Assembly (NCBI GenBank): GCA_034429695.1
Contig: DAOUGC010000208.1
Coordinates: forward strand, 1 to 15,626
Source of the DNA: DAOUGC01 sp034429695
GTDB lineage: Bacteria > Chloroflexota > Anaerolineae > Anaerolineales > Anaerolineaceae
Direction: 5' to 3'
Length of the DNA: 15,626 nucleotides
Part shown: one piece after another, positions 1 through 7,426 of the stretch
How positions within the stretch are numbered: the first letter of the stretch is position 1
How the letters are laid out: each line of letters begins with the position of its first letter
Position numbers and translations under genes: made by a program
Notes under the pieces: generated by a model
Database searches by the model: none
What the model was told of the DNA's origin: nothing
Seen by the model: the letters and a program-made list of their open reading frames with translations, nothing else

Positions 1-126
1 TTCAGCCATCCGTTTATGTGCGCGGGTCTGGCTGCCCTAGCGCGCCTTGGCAGGCGCGCCCGTCCCACTCTGGAACTGGATGTCACCAACCAGACATACA
101 CCATCACTTTTGAAATGCTGAGCTGA
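1..126 (+). CDS. C-terminal end of an unidentified protein (partial)
   Basis: Frame 1 is open from the window edge to a TGA at 124-126, giving 41 residues that end in ...YTITFEMLS. The other two forward frames are closed by stops within this stretch. The visible tail has a basic patch (GRRAR) and then an alternating polar/hydrophobic stretch that looks like a closing beta-hairpin. I do not recognise a family. It lies 111 bp upstream of the amidoligase on the same strand and could belong to the same transcript. Amidoligase genes often sit beside partners such as gamma-glutamyl cyclotransferase-like or amidotransferase proteins, but nothing visible here identifies this tail as one of them. Confidence 0.4.
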   Translation, partial: FSHPFMCAGLAALARLGRRARPTLELDVTNQTYTITFEMLS

Positions 127-149
127 CCAGCAAAAGTTTTTTCTCCACC

Positions 150-192
150 ACCGCCACATACCGGGTGCGCTCAGCTCTCAGTATGTGGCGGT
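150..192 (+). promoter_or_regulatory. Perfect 12-bp inverted repeat upstream of the amidoligase
   Basis: The left arm ACCGCCACATAC (150-161) is exactly complementary to the right arm GTATGTGGCGGT (181-192), with a 19-nt loop. Neither strand has a U-tract directly after the stem, so it is not a normal intrinsic terminator. It sits between the stop of the upstream partial gene (126) and the amidoligase start (238). It could be an mRNA-stabilising or processing hairpin, or a protein-binding dyad. The structure is plain in the sequence; its function is unknown. Confidence 0.55.
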
Positions 193-237
193 TGTCCCAT
201 TCAATATCGGTAACTACAACAACCTGTCCGGTCAACC

Positions 238-1530
238 ATGAAAGACCCCATCATCATCCGCCGCAAAGATCCACTCAGCCCATCCAGGGCAACTTACTGG
301 AAGGATCTCGCTTACCGGGTGGTCAAGATCGGCACAGAACTGGAAGCAGCTCCTCCAAAGGGCATGGCGCGCGAGGATTTTGAAGCCGGTGTGCGCGAGG
401 GTCTGCGACCATCCGGCAGCCTGGATGTACTGGGGGCAAACGGGGTGCTGGACGTATCCCCTGAGCATTGCGGCATTGAAATCAGGATCATCGGACGCCA
501 GCCGTATTTTCGCGCGCTTCACCAGCAATATGGCCACATCATTGACATACTCAAGACCCACGGTGCGCGTGTGCGCCCCACATGCGGGCTGCATTTTCAT
601 CTCCTCACACCCGGCCTGGCTGAACCCGTACCCGAGATCATCCTTGCCAACCTGTGGAATCTGACCCGCCGCTATGCCCCCGAACTCAAATTCCTCACCA
701 GTTGCGGGGAGAAACGCGATGGACTGTGCCGCCGCCGTCAATACAACAGCCACGTTGAAATGGTGCGCCATTCACCCAGCCTGGAGACCATGCAGGAACT
801 GCAGCACAACCTGCGCAGCAGCCGGCTGGTACCCGAACATCAAAATTTTCTCAACCTGGAACACGTGAATTTCACCGAAGACGGCAGCGTCCTGCCCTTT
901 CATCTTGAATTTCGCTTCCCCGATGCCGACATCTCCCCCATTTCAATCACATCCAAGACATTTCTTTTCCTTGCCATGCTGCTAAAAGCGGTTGACCTCA
1001 GCCAGTATGGTCTGGTTCATGTGGGCAAGGTTAACACCTGGCGGCGCAAGAAAGAACTGCTCGACCTGTTGAGCAATAACGAGGGCAACCTGGCAACCAG
1101 CGACACGTCACAGGTGGATGATGAAGTTCTGGAAGAATTGCGTCAGGGGTGTTTTGAGCTGCTCGATCTGCTTGCACCTGCTTTTGAAAACTTTACCGAC
1201 AATCCCGCCCTGGATGTGTTAACCCGACTGGCGGAAAAGCCCATTTCTTTATACCGTTGTTCCGGCGCCACCTGGGACGACATTGAAACCAGCCTGACCG
1301 AAGCCTGTGATCTGGATGAGATTGGGCTGGACGCCATTGATCAGCGCCTGATGCAGCGCATTGAACTGGGGGAATGGAGCCGCATGTCATCCCTCGAAGC
1401 ATGGCAATGGCACGCCGCCAGCGAGCTTAACCTCACCCCCCAGGACCTGATCCGCCGTATTCAACGCCTGTCTGAAATTCGCGGCATACGCTGGTCTCAA
1501 CGCCAGGGAACCCTGGTGTTCACCCATTAG
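238..1530 (+). CDS. Amidoligase family protein (Amidoligase_2-like)
   Basis: This 430-residue protein resembles COOH-NH2 ligases with a glutamine-synthetase-like fold, which form amide or isopeptide bonds using ATP. The N-terminal strand carries the IGTELEAAP signature (E34, E36). It is followed by a GIEIRI strand with E81, a CGLHFHL motif (H119, H121), an Arg-rich RRRQY segment (165-169) and a HLEFRF strand (E224, R226). Their order and spacing match the family's metal- and nucleotide-binding core. The last ~180 residues are mostly helical and I cannot assign them. The ATG at 238 is the first start after an in-frame TAA at 211. No good Shine-Dalgarno site precedes it, so initiation may be weak or coupled. 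It converges on the kinase gene with 16 bp between stops and no terminator. Substrate and pathway cannot be read from the sequence; family members modify peptides, cell-wall material or small molecules. Confidence 0.75.
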   Translation: MKDPIIIRRKDPLSPSRATYWKDLAYRVVKIGTELEAAPPKGMAREDFEAGVREGLRPSGSLDVLGANGVLDVSPEHCGIEIRIIGRQPYFRALHQQYGHIIDILKTHGARVRPTCGLHFHLLTPGLAEPVPEIILANLWNLTRRYAPELKFLTSCGEKRDGLCRRRQYNSHVEMVRHSPSLETMQELQHNLRSSRLVPEHQNFLNLEHVNFTEDGSVLPFHLEFRFPDADISPISITSKTFLFLAMLLKAVDLSQYGLVHVGKVNTWRRKKELLDLLSNNEGNLATSDTSQVDDEVLEELRQGCFELLDLLAPAFENFTDNPALDVLTRLAEKPISLYRCSGATWDDIETSLTEACDLDEIGLDAIDQRLMQRIELGEWSRMSSLEAWQWHAASELNLTPQDLIRRIQRLSEIRGIRWSQRQGTLVFTH

Positions 1531-1546
1531 AAGAAAGCTCCGGCCA

Positions 1547-2983
1547 TCAATCGCGGGGTTCAGCCGCCGGCGCAAAGGTCATGATCATGCGCGTACCGCA
1601 GCCCCTGCCATCCGATTGCGCCGTGATGCTACCACCCTGGGCTGCCACCAGTGCCTTGCAGATCGCCAGCCCCAGCCCCATTTTGCCGCCGTTGCCGCTG
1701 CGTGAGACGTCGGCCTTGTAGAAGCGGTCAAAAATAAAGGGCAGGTCGTCCGCCTCAATCCCGGTGCCATCATCCGCCACCCACAACTGCACCCCTTCGC
1801 CGCTGCTGGCTCCCAGGTGAATATGCCCCCCCTGCGGCGTGTATCGCAGGGCATTTTCCACCAGGTTCTTTAAAACCTGTTCCATGCGGCCCTCATCCAC
1901 GTTAATATCCGGCACGCTCCCGCGGACATCCACAGTGAGTTCCACCCCTTGATGCGCAGCGATGGGCTGGTAGGCGCGCTGCACCCGTTCCAGCAGTGCT
2001 GCCGGGTTCACCGGTTGCAGGCTGATCTCCAACCCGCCGGCTTCCACCTGGGTAAGCGTGGTCAGGTCGCCCACCAGACGACGCAAATTGCCCAGTTCGG
2101 TCTTGATGATCTCGATGCGCTGCGGGGTGAGGGTGACTTCGCCACCTTCCAGCATCTCAATATAACCCGAGATGATCTGCAGCGGGGTGCTCAGGTCGTG
2201 GGTGATGTCTGCCGTCATGCGTTTGCGCTGTTTTTCGGCGCGCGCCAGGTCGGCGCTCATCTGGTTAAAAGTCGCCGTCAACTGACCGATCTCGTCCCGT
2301 GAGGTCACTGGAACCTGCTGTTCCAGCTCACCCTGCGCCAGTTTTTGCGATGCGCTGGTCAACATGCGCACAGGTTTTAAAATACGGCTGGTGAGGAAAA
2401 ACCCCATGGCCACCGCAGCCAGCACGCCCGCCAGCGCCGCCATCCCAATCGCCAGACTGGTGCGCGAAAGGAACATTTGTTCCTCGGGGCTTAATTTAAA
2501 CTCAAAGCTGTCATCCTGCAGGATCCACGCCACCGTCACGCCATTCACCTCAACAGCTATCGGCTTGCGGATCATCTCACGGGGCACAACCTCGCCTATA
2601 TCCCGCCCGAAGGTGGGCAGCACGGCGCGATAATTCACATCCACCAGCCCCTGTAATCCACGCACATAACGGTCGCGCGGACCTTCTCCGATGGCATCCC
2701 CCGGTTCAAAAGGTGGGTGCTGACCCGGTATGGCTTGAAAATAACTTGCCGCAAAGCCGTCCAGCGTGCCGTTGGCGCTGTAATAGGTCTGCACGGCTTC
2801 GGTCAGTTGTGCGGTTTGTTCCTGTACCACCAGGCTCATCAGGGAACGTCCCGAGGTCAGCCGGATCAAGGCCGAGACCACCAGCACGGTCAACAGCGCC
2901 ACCGCCAGGTAGGAGAGAATCATCTTGCCCTTTAGCGAGCGCAAGCCAATTTTCGACCAAAGCCCTGACAACCGGCGTTTCAT
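1547..2983 (-). CDS. HAMP-domain sensor histidine kinase
   Basis: This 478-residue membrane sensor kinase is probably the partner of the adjacent OmpR-type regulator. Transmembrane helices lie at about residues 21-41 and 175-198, flanking an extracytoplasmic sensor of about 130 residues with no family I recognise. HAMP follows (about 199-252). The dimerisation/phosphoacceptor motif is ITHDLSTPLQ with H262. The ATP-binding domain has an N-box (NLVENALRYTP, 373-383), a G1 box (DDGTGI, 404-409), an F-box (FIFDRFYKAD) and a G2 box (GLGLA, 436-440). All catalytic elements are present, so it should be active. The overall plan resembles BaeS-type kinases. Its ATG overlaps the regulator's TGA in an ATGA arrangement, which implies translational coupling. 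The signal sensed is unknown. The position behind polyphosphate and DUF4956 genes hints at an envelope or phosphate-related cue, but that is inference. Confidence 0.93.
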   Translation of the reverse strand: MKRRLSGLWSKIGLRSLKGKMILSYLAVALLTVLVVSALIRLTSGRSLMSLVVQEQTAQLTEAVQTYYSANGTLDGFAASYFQAIPGQHPPFEPGDAIGEGPRDRYVRGLQGLVDVNYRAVLPTFGRDIGEVVPREMIRKPIAVEVNGVTVAWILQDDSFEFKLSPEEQMFLSRTSLAIGMAALAGVLAAVAMGFFLTSRILKPVRMLTSASQKLAQGELEQQVPVTSRDEIGQLTATFNQMSADLARAEKQRKRMTADITHDLSTPLQIISGYIEMLEGGEVTLTPQRIEIIKTELGNLRRLVGDLTTLTQVEAGGLEISLQPVNPAALLERVQRAYQPIAAHQGVELTVDVRGSVPDINVDEGRMEQVLKNLVENALRYTPQGGHIHLGASSGEGVQLWVADDGTGIEADDLPFIFDRFYKADVSRSGNGGKMGLGLAICKALVAAQGGSITAQSDGRGCGTRMIMTFAPAAEPRD

Positions 2984-3666
2984 TCTGGCTCCATAAAGCG
3001 GTATCCGATGCCGAACACCGTCTCAATATATTTTGGCTGGTTCAGGTCATCGCCCAGTTTGAGACGCAAATTGCGGATGTGAATTTTCAATGTGGCCTCA
3101 GAACCAGTGTAGCCATTATCCATCAAGCGGATGGCGAGATCGGCGCGCTTCACCACCCGCCCGGCGGATTGCATCAGCGCCTCAAGCACCAAAAACTCAA
3201 GCGGGGTCAAATCGACCGGACTACCCTCGCATGTCACCTCATGTTTCACGCCGTCCAGGGTCACATTGCCGATCACCAGTGGGGCAGTTTCACTGTTGAG
3301 CGGTCCGGCACGGCGCAGCACGGCGCGCATGCGCACCAGCAGCTCGCGCAGCCGGAAGGGTTTGGTGATGTAATCATCCGCACCGAGATCGAAGCCGCGG
3401 ATGATGTCAGCCTCCTGTTGTCTGGCCGTGATCATGATCACCGGCAGGTTGGTCTCACGCCGCAACTGCCCGATGAACTGGTAGCCGTCCATGGTGGGCA
3501 TCATGATGTCCAGCAGCACCAGGTCGGGGTGATGCAGATTCACGGCTTCCAGCGCCTCGCGACCGTCTGAGGCAGTGAACACCTCAAAATCCTGGCTGCC
3601 GAGAAAATCACTCAACAGTACCTGTACATTGCGGGTGTCGTCAACCACAAGAATTTTGCGCGCCAT
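2980..3666 (-). CDS. OmpR/PhoB-family response regulator
   Basis: This 228-residue protein has a receiver domain (about 1-118) joined to a winged-helix DNA-binding domain (about 130-226). Receiver residues are D9 and D10 in VVDDT, phosphoacceptor D53 in LLDIMMP, T80 and K102 in TKPF, so it looks fully competent. The effector domain has LTPLEFLVLEALM, the recognition-helix region TLKIHIRNLRLKL and the wing IETVFGIGYRF. The start encodes MARKILVVDD, the usual receiver beginning. No Shine-Dalgarno site precedes this ATG. A TATAAT hexamer ends 6 nt upstream, which suggests a leaderless transcript. It ends in a 4-bp overlap with the kinase gene and lies 32 bp after the DUF4956 gene. Target genes are unknown. 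Confidence 0.95.
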   Translation of the reverse strand: MARKILVVDDTRNVQVLLSDFLGSQDFEVFTASDGREALEAVNLHHPDLVLLDIMMPTMDGYQFIGQLRRETNLPVIMITARQQEADIIRGFDLGADDYITKPFRLRELLVRMRAVLRRAGPLNSETAPLVIGNVTLDGVKHEVTCEGSPVDLTPLEFLVLEALMQSAGRVVKRADLAIRLMDNGYTGSEATLKIHIRNLRLKLGDDLNQPKYIETVFGIGYRFMEPE

Positions 3667-3672
3667 AAGGAA

Positions 3673-3702
3673 ATTATACCTGTCACAACCTGTGCCCGTT
3701 AA
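3673..3702 (-). promoter_or_regulatory. Candidate leaderless promoter of the response regulator
   Basis: On the minus strand, TATAAT (3673-3678) is preceded 18 bp upstream by TTAACG (3697-3702), a 4-of-6 match to TTGACA. The -10 ends 6 nt before the ATG at 3666, so transcription would begin at or next to the start codon. The -35 hexamer overlaps the TAA stop of the DUF4956 gene. This fits the absence of a ribosome-binding site. Confidence 0.45.
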
Positions 3703-4337
3703 CCGGAGACTTCATTCTCCGCATACACACCCACGCTCTCGCCGTTGGGTTGCCAGCTTTCCTGACCGCCGTCTTCGTAATACACCTTGAGATGGGCAAC
3801 ATCGTGCAGAAAATCCACCTTGCCGATTACCACGCGGCTGATGATCAACCCGGTACGTTCCTGCAGGTCGGCAAGCAACTCGGATCTGCGGTCGGGCCGG
3901 ATCAGCTCGATCTTTTCGTAGGTCACCTGCCGTGACGCCTGATAATGGAAACCCCATTCCTTTTCCAGCACCCACATGATGACCACAATCGCCAGGTTGG
4001 CGGCCACCAGTTGCGGCCAGACCGAGCCATTGCTGCCCGCCGAGTTCATCACCGGCAGCGCTGCAATAATGAACAGGTAGGTCATCTCACGGATGGGAAT
4101 GGGGTCGGTGCGGTAGCGCAAAATGGAAAAGATCGCAAACAGCCCAAAACCCACGCCCACGCCGATCTCGATGCTGGTCATGAAAGCCAGTACAAAGTAG
4201 ATCAGGGTATTGAACGCCAGAAATGTAAATACATACGATTTATTGTGGGTGGACGGGTAATAAATGAACCGCACCACCATCAGGGCAATCAGAAAGTTGA
4301 AACCAAAACCAAGCAAAAAACTCACAAGGTCACTCAT
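3699..4337 (-). CDS. DUF4956 membrane protein
   Basis: This 212-residue protein has about four to five transmembrane helices in its first ~130 residues. These include a Gly-rich first helix (LLGFGFNFLIALMVVRFIYY), a helix with GVGVGFGLFAIFSILRYRT and a segment MTYLFIIAALPVMNSAG. A soluble C-terminal domain of about 80 residues follows. The FAIFSILRYRTDPIPIREMTY stretch and the short helical membrane plan are typical of DUF4956 proteins, which often sit next to VTC-type polyphosphate polymerases. The ATG at 4337 is chosen because GGAG lies 9 nt upstream; an earlier in-frame ATG at 4352 has no such site. It overlaps the end of the VTC gene by 8 bp, so the two are probably translated together. 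The biochemical role of the family is not established. Confidence 0.85.
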   Translation of the reverse strand: MSDLVSFLLGFGFNFLIALMVVRFIYYPSTHNKSYVFTFLAFNTLIYFVLAFMTSIEIGVGVGFGLFAIFSILRYRTDPIPIREMTYLFIIAALPVMNSAGSNGSVWPQLVAANLAIVVIMWVLEKEWGFHYQASRQVTYEKIELIRPDRRSELLADLQERTGLIISRVVIGKVDFLHDVAHLKVYYEDGGQESWQPNGESVGVYAENEVSG

Positions 4338-5187
4338 ACAACGTTGCTCCATTCTGATGTTTTTTTTGCAATTTTTGCAGCCATAGCATTTTGGGCTTCA
4401 TGGCGTTCCTTTTAACGTGCGGGTAGAGCAGCGAGATGCCCATCGAATATTTGCTGAATCCATGCGGGAGGATGCGCATGGAGCGCATCTGTTGGGCAAA
4501 AACGGATGAATTATCATTCACAGCCGTTTTCACCTCTGCGATGGCAATACCATCCACCGCAAGCTGTTCATCCCCGTTGTAATACTTTAAATTGACATCC
4601 AGGGTAACCCGTTCGCAGCCGTGCTTGCTCACCAGGGTGATGCGCGTGAACGTGTTCCACAGTTTGGGCTCCAGTTGCATGCCGTCCAAAGGCGATACAC
4701 GCTGCACCCAGCCGCTCAGGTCAGGGGTCACCTCCAGCACCTGCGCCCGGGTGGCGATGCGCTTTTTAATTGTGCGATCCTTGCGGGTCTTGTGCTTGAC
4801 CTCAAGAAACGCCAGATGGGTATCCACATATTCACGGCTGCGAACCTTGTAACGCTCTGCCTGGCCGTTGACATGCGCCTGATACAGGGCAAAGTCGGGG
4901 GTATCAAAGTACAGGGTGCGGTACTGGTTGAGGCGCGTACCGGCAACGGTGAGGATCCGGTAATTATTTTGGATGGCTGCCAGTGTACCAAGCAACTGAC
5001 CTGTGGTCATGACATACTTGACATCCACCCGGTTGAGCAGCGCCACCGCGTCCATTTCCATCAGGCTGATCGGGTCAAAACCGGAAACCAGCCGCGCCAG
5101 TTGTGAACCCAGGGGGCTCCACACAGCACACCCGGTAACCGGCCGGTTCAGGTTGCAGAAGTTCTGATCAGTATGGTGCATATTCAT
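4330..5187 (-). CDS. VTC-domain polyphosphate polymerase-like protein
   Basis: This 285-residue protein resembles the catalytic tunnel domain of VTC4, which makes polyphosphate from ATP, within the CYTH/triphosphate-tunnel superfamily. Basic and acidic tunnel residues appear in the usual order: NRVDVKYVM (R53, K57), YRTLYFDTPDF, RYKVRSREY (R112-R118), FLEVKHKTRKDRTIKKR (E129, K131, K133), the R182/R193 strands with LDVNL (D197), IAEVKT (E218, K220) and FSKYSMG (245-250). It lacks transmembrane helices and SPX domains, so it is probably cytosolic and works with the membrane protein encoded next. The ATG at 5187 is chosen because AGGAG lies 7 nt upstream; an earlier ATG at 5214 encodes nine extra residues without that support. 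Activity as a polymerase is inferred from family; a related tripolyphosphate-hydrolysing or cyclising role is less likely. Confidence 0.85.
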   Translation of the reverse strand: MNMHHTDQNFCNLNRPVTGCAVWSPLGSQLARLVSGFDPISLMEMDAVALLNRVDVKYVMTTGQLLGTLAAIQNNYRILTVAGTRLNQYRTLYFDTPDFALYQAHVNGQAERYKVRSREYVDTHLAFLEVKHKTRKDRTIKKRIATRAQVLEVTPDLSGWVQRVSPLDGMQLEPKLWNTFTRITLVSKHGCERVTLDVNLKYYNGDEQLAVDGIAIAEVKTAVNDNSSVFAQQMRSMRILPHGFSKYSMGISLLYPHVKRNAMKPKMLWLQKLQKKHQNGATLYE

Positions 5188-5225
5188 TGCATATCTCCTG
5201 TTGATGGTGATCATAGCCGCGCATG

Positions 5226-5238
5226 ACCCGTCACGGGT
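5226..5238. promoter_or_regulatory. 13-bp palindrome upstream of the VTC gene
   Basis: ACCCGT-C-ACGGGT is a perfect dyad with a 1-bp centre. It lies about 39 bp upstream of the VTC start codon, between the terminator of the preceding gene and the VTC ribosome-binding site. This is where an operator would be expected. The binding protein is unknown. Confidence 0.35.
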
Positions 5239-5305
5239 TTATTTCTGGTATAGGCTGATGCATGGTTAAATCACCACGGCCCGCCGGGAGGGTGGCGAGC
5301 CGTGG

Positions 5306-5329
5306 AAAACAGCCGGATCCTTCCGGCTG
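5306..5329 (-). terminator. Intrinsic terminator after the beta-helix lipoprotein gene
   Basis: Read on the minus strand, an 8-bp GC-rich stem CAGCCGGA/TCCGGCTG (5310-5329) with a 4-nt loop is followed directly by TTTT (5309-5306). It lies 22 bp past the stop of the lipoprotein gene. A second, longer GC-rich hairpin (5274-5305) follows just downstream without a T-tract. The pair probably separates the lipoprotein transcript from the VTC block. Confidence 0.65.
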
Positions 5330-5351
5330 GGAATGGAGGGTGAATGACTCT

Positions 5352-7274
5352 TTAGCGCGGGCCCATGCGCCCGCCAGAGCCAAGCGTTGTCACCGCGCCG
5401 TTCACAATGAAGCTGTCAAACAGGTTCCCCCCGCTGATGGCGCCTGCCTGCATCAACCCATCCGTGGCGGTTCCAGTCAGATCGCCGCCTGTCACCACCT
5501 GATACCCGCTGCCATCCACCAGCGAGGGCGAAGACACCACCAGTGATTGATACTCGCGCGTGGGGATAAAGCTCAATACGGTCTGTCCGTCACTGCCAAC
5601 AATGCTCACCGGCATGCCGCCTGGCTGGGTCTGGTCGAAATAAACCAGCACGGAGGCCTGGGTGGAGGAGACATCGGGAGCCATGGCCATACCGGCGCTG
5701 CCTGCCGCCAGCAACAGCCCGCCACTGATATTGAAACCGGCATCGTAATCAAGCGCACCGTTCATCTGCTGGGTGGGGCCGTTCACCAGCACCACACCGC
5801 CGGTCATTTCGATGGCGCCATTCACATCCATGCCGTCGCCCTGCGCATCCACATACAGATAACCATCATGAATGTAAAGAAAGTAATTGCCGCTGGCAGC
5901 AAACATATCCTGTCCGGGTCTGCCCTGTGGCATACCGGGTCCACCCTGGGGCATACCAGGGCCGTCTTGCGGCATTTCGGGTCCATCTTGTGGCATACCA
6001 GCGCCTCCCGGTTGCCTGCCTGGCCCGCCCTGCATCGCGCCGGAACCGTCCACACCGCCAGCCACGTTCACGCCGTCGTCACTGGCAGTGATATGGATGT
6101 TTCCACCATTAATGGTGATCACCGCCGATTCAATCCCTTCGTAAGACTGGTTGATCCACACCTCACCGACGTTGATCTCCAGCGTTGCGTCAGCGTGCAT
6201 GCCGTCATCACCGGCAGTGAGAGTGATCGTACCGCCATTGATCACCAGGCTTCCGTTTGAGTGCAGCGCATCGTCCGCCGAATCGATGGTCAGGACGCCG
6301 CCCTCAACGGTCACGTTCACGCTCGCTTTGATGCCCCTGGCAGAACTGTCCTCAGCGGCGCGATTGGCGCTGCCCCCGCCTGAGATCAGCGCAAGCTGCC
6401 CATCGCTGATCAGCACATCGGTGGCGGCGTCAATTCCGTCCCCACCGGCGGTCAACGCAAGCGCACCCTGCAAAATGGTCACATACCCGCGGTCGGCTTT
6501 CTCTTCGTTGTCAGCTTTGATGGCATCCCCGCCGGCGGTAACATTCAAGGTTCCATTCTCAATCACCACGTAATCCTTGCCGCGCACACCGTCATCCACG
6601 GCATTCACTGTGATTTCCCCGCCGGTGATCACCAGTCCATCGCTGCTGGCAATGCCGTCATTGGCATTCCCCTGCACCACCAACGCACCGTTCCCGGCAA
6701 TGCTCAGGTCAGCCTTGCTGTAGAGCGCCGCGTTGGGTATGTCACTTTCCGCAGCCTTGAGGTAATCACTGCCGTCAGAGAGGGTACTGCGGGTTCCATC
6801 CGCCACGATCAACACCACCTTTTCAGCGTCTTCCACCAAAATGGCTGGCCCCCCGGAGTTGTGAATATCCACCCCGTTGAGGATCAGGCGCACCACGCCG
6901 TCGTCTTCAACATTCACCACCACCTGGCCCTCGCTCAGGCTGCCGCTCAAAGCATACGTGCCTGCAGTGGTGATGGTGGCAGTGCCGCCATCCACCGTCA
7001 CGCCTGCACCCTGCGCATCAATTGCATTTCCGTTCAGGCTGATCGTCACAACCGTCGCCGGGTCCCATTCGACGTCCCCAGCCTCAGCATGGCTGGCTTG
7101 ATTGTTCTCAAGGGCCTCCTGCGGCGAAATCAGGGTGGGCGTGGCATCCACGGCAGGTGCGGCTTCGCCTGCCGCTGTGGGCGCCGCCTGCTGAATTTCC
7201 GCTTCACTGGTGTTACAGGCAGACAGGCTCAATACCAGCGCCAGGATTAATAAAATCAGGATCGTGTTTTTCAC
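5352..7274 (-). CDS. Carbohydrate-binding beta-helix lipoprotein (Cthe_2159/DUF4353-like)
   Basis: This protein of about 640 residues is exported and lipid-anchored. It begins KNTILILLILALVLSLSAC with a lipobox ending at C20. From about residue 55 to 420 it is built of repeating coils rich in Gly/Asp, such as GDDGMHADATLEI and SDDGVNVAGG. These resemble the calcium-binding parallel beta-helix of Cthe_2159-type polysaccharide-binding proteins. A Gly/Pro/Met/Gln-rich heptad tract (residues 423-450) interrupts the fold, and about 190 residues of further beta-rich sequence follow. The GTG at 7274 is preferred because AAGGAG lies 7 nt upstream and the signal peptide then starts cleanly; an upstream ATG at 7310 would add 12 residues. 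Relatives occur beside VTC/DUF4956 genes, as here. The ligand is probably a polysaccharide or cell-surface polymer; this is family-based inference. Confidence 0.85.
   Translation of the reverse strand: MKNTILILLILALVLSLSACNTSEAEIQQAAPTAAGEAAPAVDATPTLISPQEALENNQASHAEAGDVEWDPATVVTISLNGNAIDAQGAGVTVDGGTATITTAGTYALSGSLSEGQVVVNVEDDGVVRLILNGVDIHNSGGPAILVEDAEKVVLIVADGTRSTLSDGSDYLKAAESDIPNAALYSKADLSIAGNGALVVQGNANDGIASSDGLVITGGEITVNAVDDGVRGKDYVVIENGTLNVTAGGDAIKADNEEKADRGYVTILQGALALTAGGDGIDAATDVLISDGQLALISGGGSANRAAEDSSARGIKASVNVTVEGGVLTIDSADDALHSNGSLVINGGTITLTAGDDGMHADATLEINVGEVWINQSYEGIESAVITINGGNIHITASDDGVNVAGGVDGSGAMQGGPGRQPGGAGMPQDGPEMPQDGPGMPQGGPGMPQGRPGQDMFAASGNYFLYIHDGYLYVDAQGDGMDVNGAIEMTGGVVLVNGPTQQMNGALDYDAGFNISGGLLLAAGSAGMAMAPDVSSTQASVLVYFDQTQPGGMPVSIVGSDGQTVLSFIPTREYQSLVVSSPSLVDGSGYQVVTGGDLTGTATDGLMQAGAISGGNLFDSFIVNGAVTTLGSGGRMGPR
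5925..6008 (-). repeat. Four 21-bp coding repeats (heptads ending in MPQ)
   Basis: Within the lipoprotein gene, four consecutive 21-bp units encode GGAGMPQ, DGPEMPQ, DGPGMPQ and GGPGMPQ. A degenerate unit lies on either side (GGPGRQP before, GRPGQDM after). The tract interrupts two beta-helix regions and is likely a flexible, surface-exposed linker. Such in-frame repeats can change copy number without breaking the frame. Confidence 0.8.
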
Positions 7275-7360
7275 CACAAATCTCCTTCTCCACATGATAT
7301 CAGACCTCATTGTATGAAATTGGCGTGGTCAGAAGGTTTAAAAGCGGTATAAGAATGACG

Positions 7361-7403
7361 AAAACCGGTTCCAACCCTGCAGATCAGCGGGTTGAAACCG
7401 GTT
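7361..7403 (-). terminator. Terminator after the LysM protein gene
   Basis: Two copies of the self-complementary AACCGGTT (7363-7370 and 7396-7403), together with CAACCC/GGGTTG, form a 14-bp stem with one mismatch and an 11-nt loop. On the minus strand the stem ends in TTTT and then CGTC. It lies 24-64 bp past the LysM gene's stop. The T-tract is short, so termination may be incomplete. Confidence 0.55.
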
Positions 7404-7426
7404 CGTTCTCAATTAAGTGTCAGGAA

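Noticed and set aside
137..192. Intrinsic terminator at the 150-192 hairpin
   Set aside because: The run of six T lies before the stem rather than after it, and neither strand has a T-tract following the stem.
2713..3570. Long open frame (285 codons) on the + strand
   Set aside because: It lies antisense to the kinase and regulator genes, which have complete family motifs. The translation is low-complexity and has no recognisable fold.
5547..6260. Open frame of 237 codons on the + strand
   Set aside because: It is antisense to the beta-helix lipoprotein; the His/Ile-rich translation is typical of a shadow of Gly/Asp-rich coding sequence.
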